A stretch of DNA of 11,126 bases, taken from positions 1 to 11,126 of the forward strand of contig CABPSV020000664.1 of assembly GCA_902459845.2 (NCBI GenBank), given 5' to 3'. The notes under the pieces are model-generated. The model had not been told where the DNA came from. It saw only the letters and a list, made by a program, of their open reading frames with translations, and did no database searches. How positions within the stretch are numbered: the stretch's first letter is position 1; every line of letters starts with the position of its first letter. This DNA is from Hepatocystis sp. ex Piliocolobus tephrosceles. Its lineage: Eukaryota; Apicomplexa; Aconoidasida; Haemosporida; Plasmodiidae. Positions 11,101 to 11,126 of this stretch are shown here, piece by piece. The translations under genes and the position numbers were made by a program.

Positions 11101-11126
11101 ACAATGACTTTTACCATTATACGGAC
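8123..11126 (-). CDS. CARL: Cyclic amine resistance locus protein, TAPT1/EMP65-family membrane protein, 5'-partial
   Basis: The exons in transcript order are 11126-9769, 9387-9025, 8956-8838, 8670-8614, 8483-8411 and 8218-8123 (TGA at 8125-8123), giving 687 residues in the window. The frame is open to the right edge, so the 5' end is missing. The conserved TAPT1 core begins with SRIYHYIRAQPFMKLYVVLN (window residues 179-198) and continues through MLEIFERLLRSIGKDLID. It resumes at LNIAINSSE, SNFAEIKSTVFKKF, SDAVERF and EVGVDWCKHSYLLKYN, and ends in RRLGYMSMP and LFLFKIILSIMIVSYTISKK. About six hydrophobic spans are visible. A Lys/Asn-rich insert of roughly 175 residues splits the core. The family acts in the ER/Golgi (yeast Emp65 pairs with a SUN-domain protein), and changes in P. 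falciparum CARL alter response to imidazolopiperazines. Exon phases and the 43-residue spacing from RRLGY to LFK fit the family. The exon 2 donor (GTGTGT) and exon 4 donor (GTTTGT) are weaker calls. Confidence 0.9.
8219..8410 (-). other. CARL intron 5 carrying a tetranucleotide repeat
   Basis: In transcript sense this intron starts GTATGG and ends TTTTTGTACAG. It contains a CATA/CCTA-rich tetranucleotide repeat (plus-strand GTAT/GTAG, about 8308-8383) and an A run. The repeat is complementary to the one in intron 1. Confidence 0.75.
8308..8383. repeat. GTAT/GTAG tetranucleotide repeat in CARL intron 5
   Basis: On the plus strand GTAT units alternate with GTAG at intervals of 8 to 12 bases, with one AAGT variant, then degenerate to TATGTGTG. 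It is imperfect, so it is older or more interrupted than a simple microsatellite. Confidence 0.85.
9388..9768 (-). other. CARL intron 1 (of those in the window), mostly minisatellite
   Basis: The donor is GAG|GTAAAT at 9768 and the acceptor is TTTTTTAG at 9389-9388. Splicing joins NSSE to STMFLILVMSNF, restoring the TAPT1 core without a gap. Half of the intron is the CATA-based minisatellite described separately. Confidence 0.85.
9459..9645. repeat. CATA-based minisatellite with seven AACATRGGTAC anchors
   Basis: On the plus strand, blocks of CATA repeats of varying length are separated by seven copies of AACATRGGTAC, ending at about 9479, 9505, 9537, 9560, 9594, 9621 and 9645. R is A in five and G in two. 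Spacing varies from 23 to 34 bases because the CATA count varies. Open frames through it on both strands are artefacts of the repeat. Confidence 0.9.
10801..10968 (-). repeat. In-frame 27-bp repeat in CARL exon 1 (KNGKSDKNG)
   Basis: Six tandem 9-residue units are encoded: four KNGKSDKNG, then QNGKIDKNG and QNGKIDKND. Copies are nearly identical at the DNA level. The tract is basic and hydrophilic and precedes the first membrane span by about 70 residues, so it is likely a disordered, copy-variable region. Confidence 0.93.

Overview
The window is nuclear DNA from a malaria parasite (Plasmodium). Three neighbouring genes are recognised from their proteins: a fungal-type mRNA-capping RNA triphosphatase (PRT1), the 19-kDa cyclophilin CYP19A, and the 3' part of the cyclic amine resistance locus gene (CARL, a TAPT1/EMP65-family membrane protein). 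From memory, CARL (PF3D7_0321900) and CYP19A (PF3D7_0322000) are adjacent and convergent on P. falciparum chromosome 3, as here. The very AT-rich spacers, Asn/Lys-rich protein inserts and in-frame Asn and Thr codon runs also fit. Many uninterrupted A or T runs of 30 to more than 70 bases suggest a species other than P. falciparum (perhaps P. malariae, P. ovale or an avian species), but I cannot settle the species.

Layout: 1-1738 holds the last eight exons of a multi-intron, coiled-coil gene on the plus strand whose 5' end lies left of the window. 1739-3109 is spacer. 3110-5245 is PRT1, single exon, plus strand. 5246-6506 is spacer that opens with a 4 x 14-bp repeat touching the PRT1 stop. 6507-7019 is CYP19A, single exon, plus strand. 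7020-8122 is the convergent 3' spacer. 8123 to the right edge is CARL, minus strand, six exons, with its 5' end beyond 11126.

The genes are not an operon. PRT1 carries out the first step of mRNA cap formation, CYP19A is a cytosolic prolyl isomerase, and CARL is an ER/Golgi multi-pass membrane protein. Their conserved adjacency is synteny rather than a shared pathway. The strongest detailed results are the full exon models of the first and last genes, the match in spacing between CARL codons and known P. falciparum resistance positions, a divergent-loop/two-cysteine signature in CYP19A, complementary intronic repeats flanking CARL exons 2-5, and a stop-free 111-bp intron in the coiled-coil gene. 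I found no clear evidence of a wholly new system.
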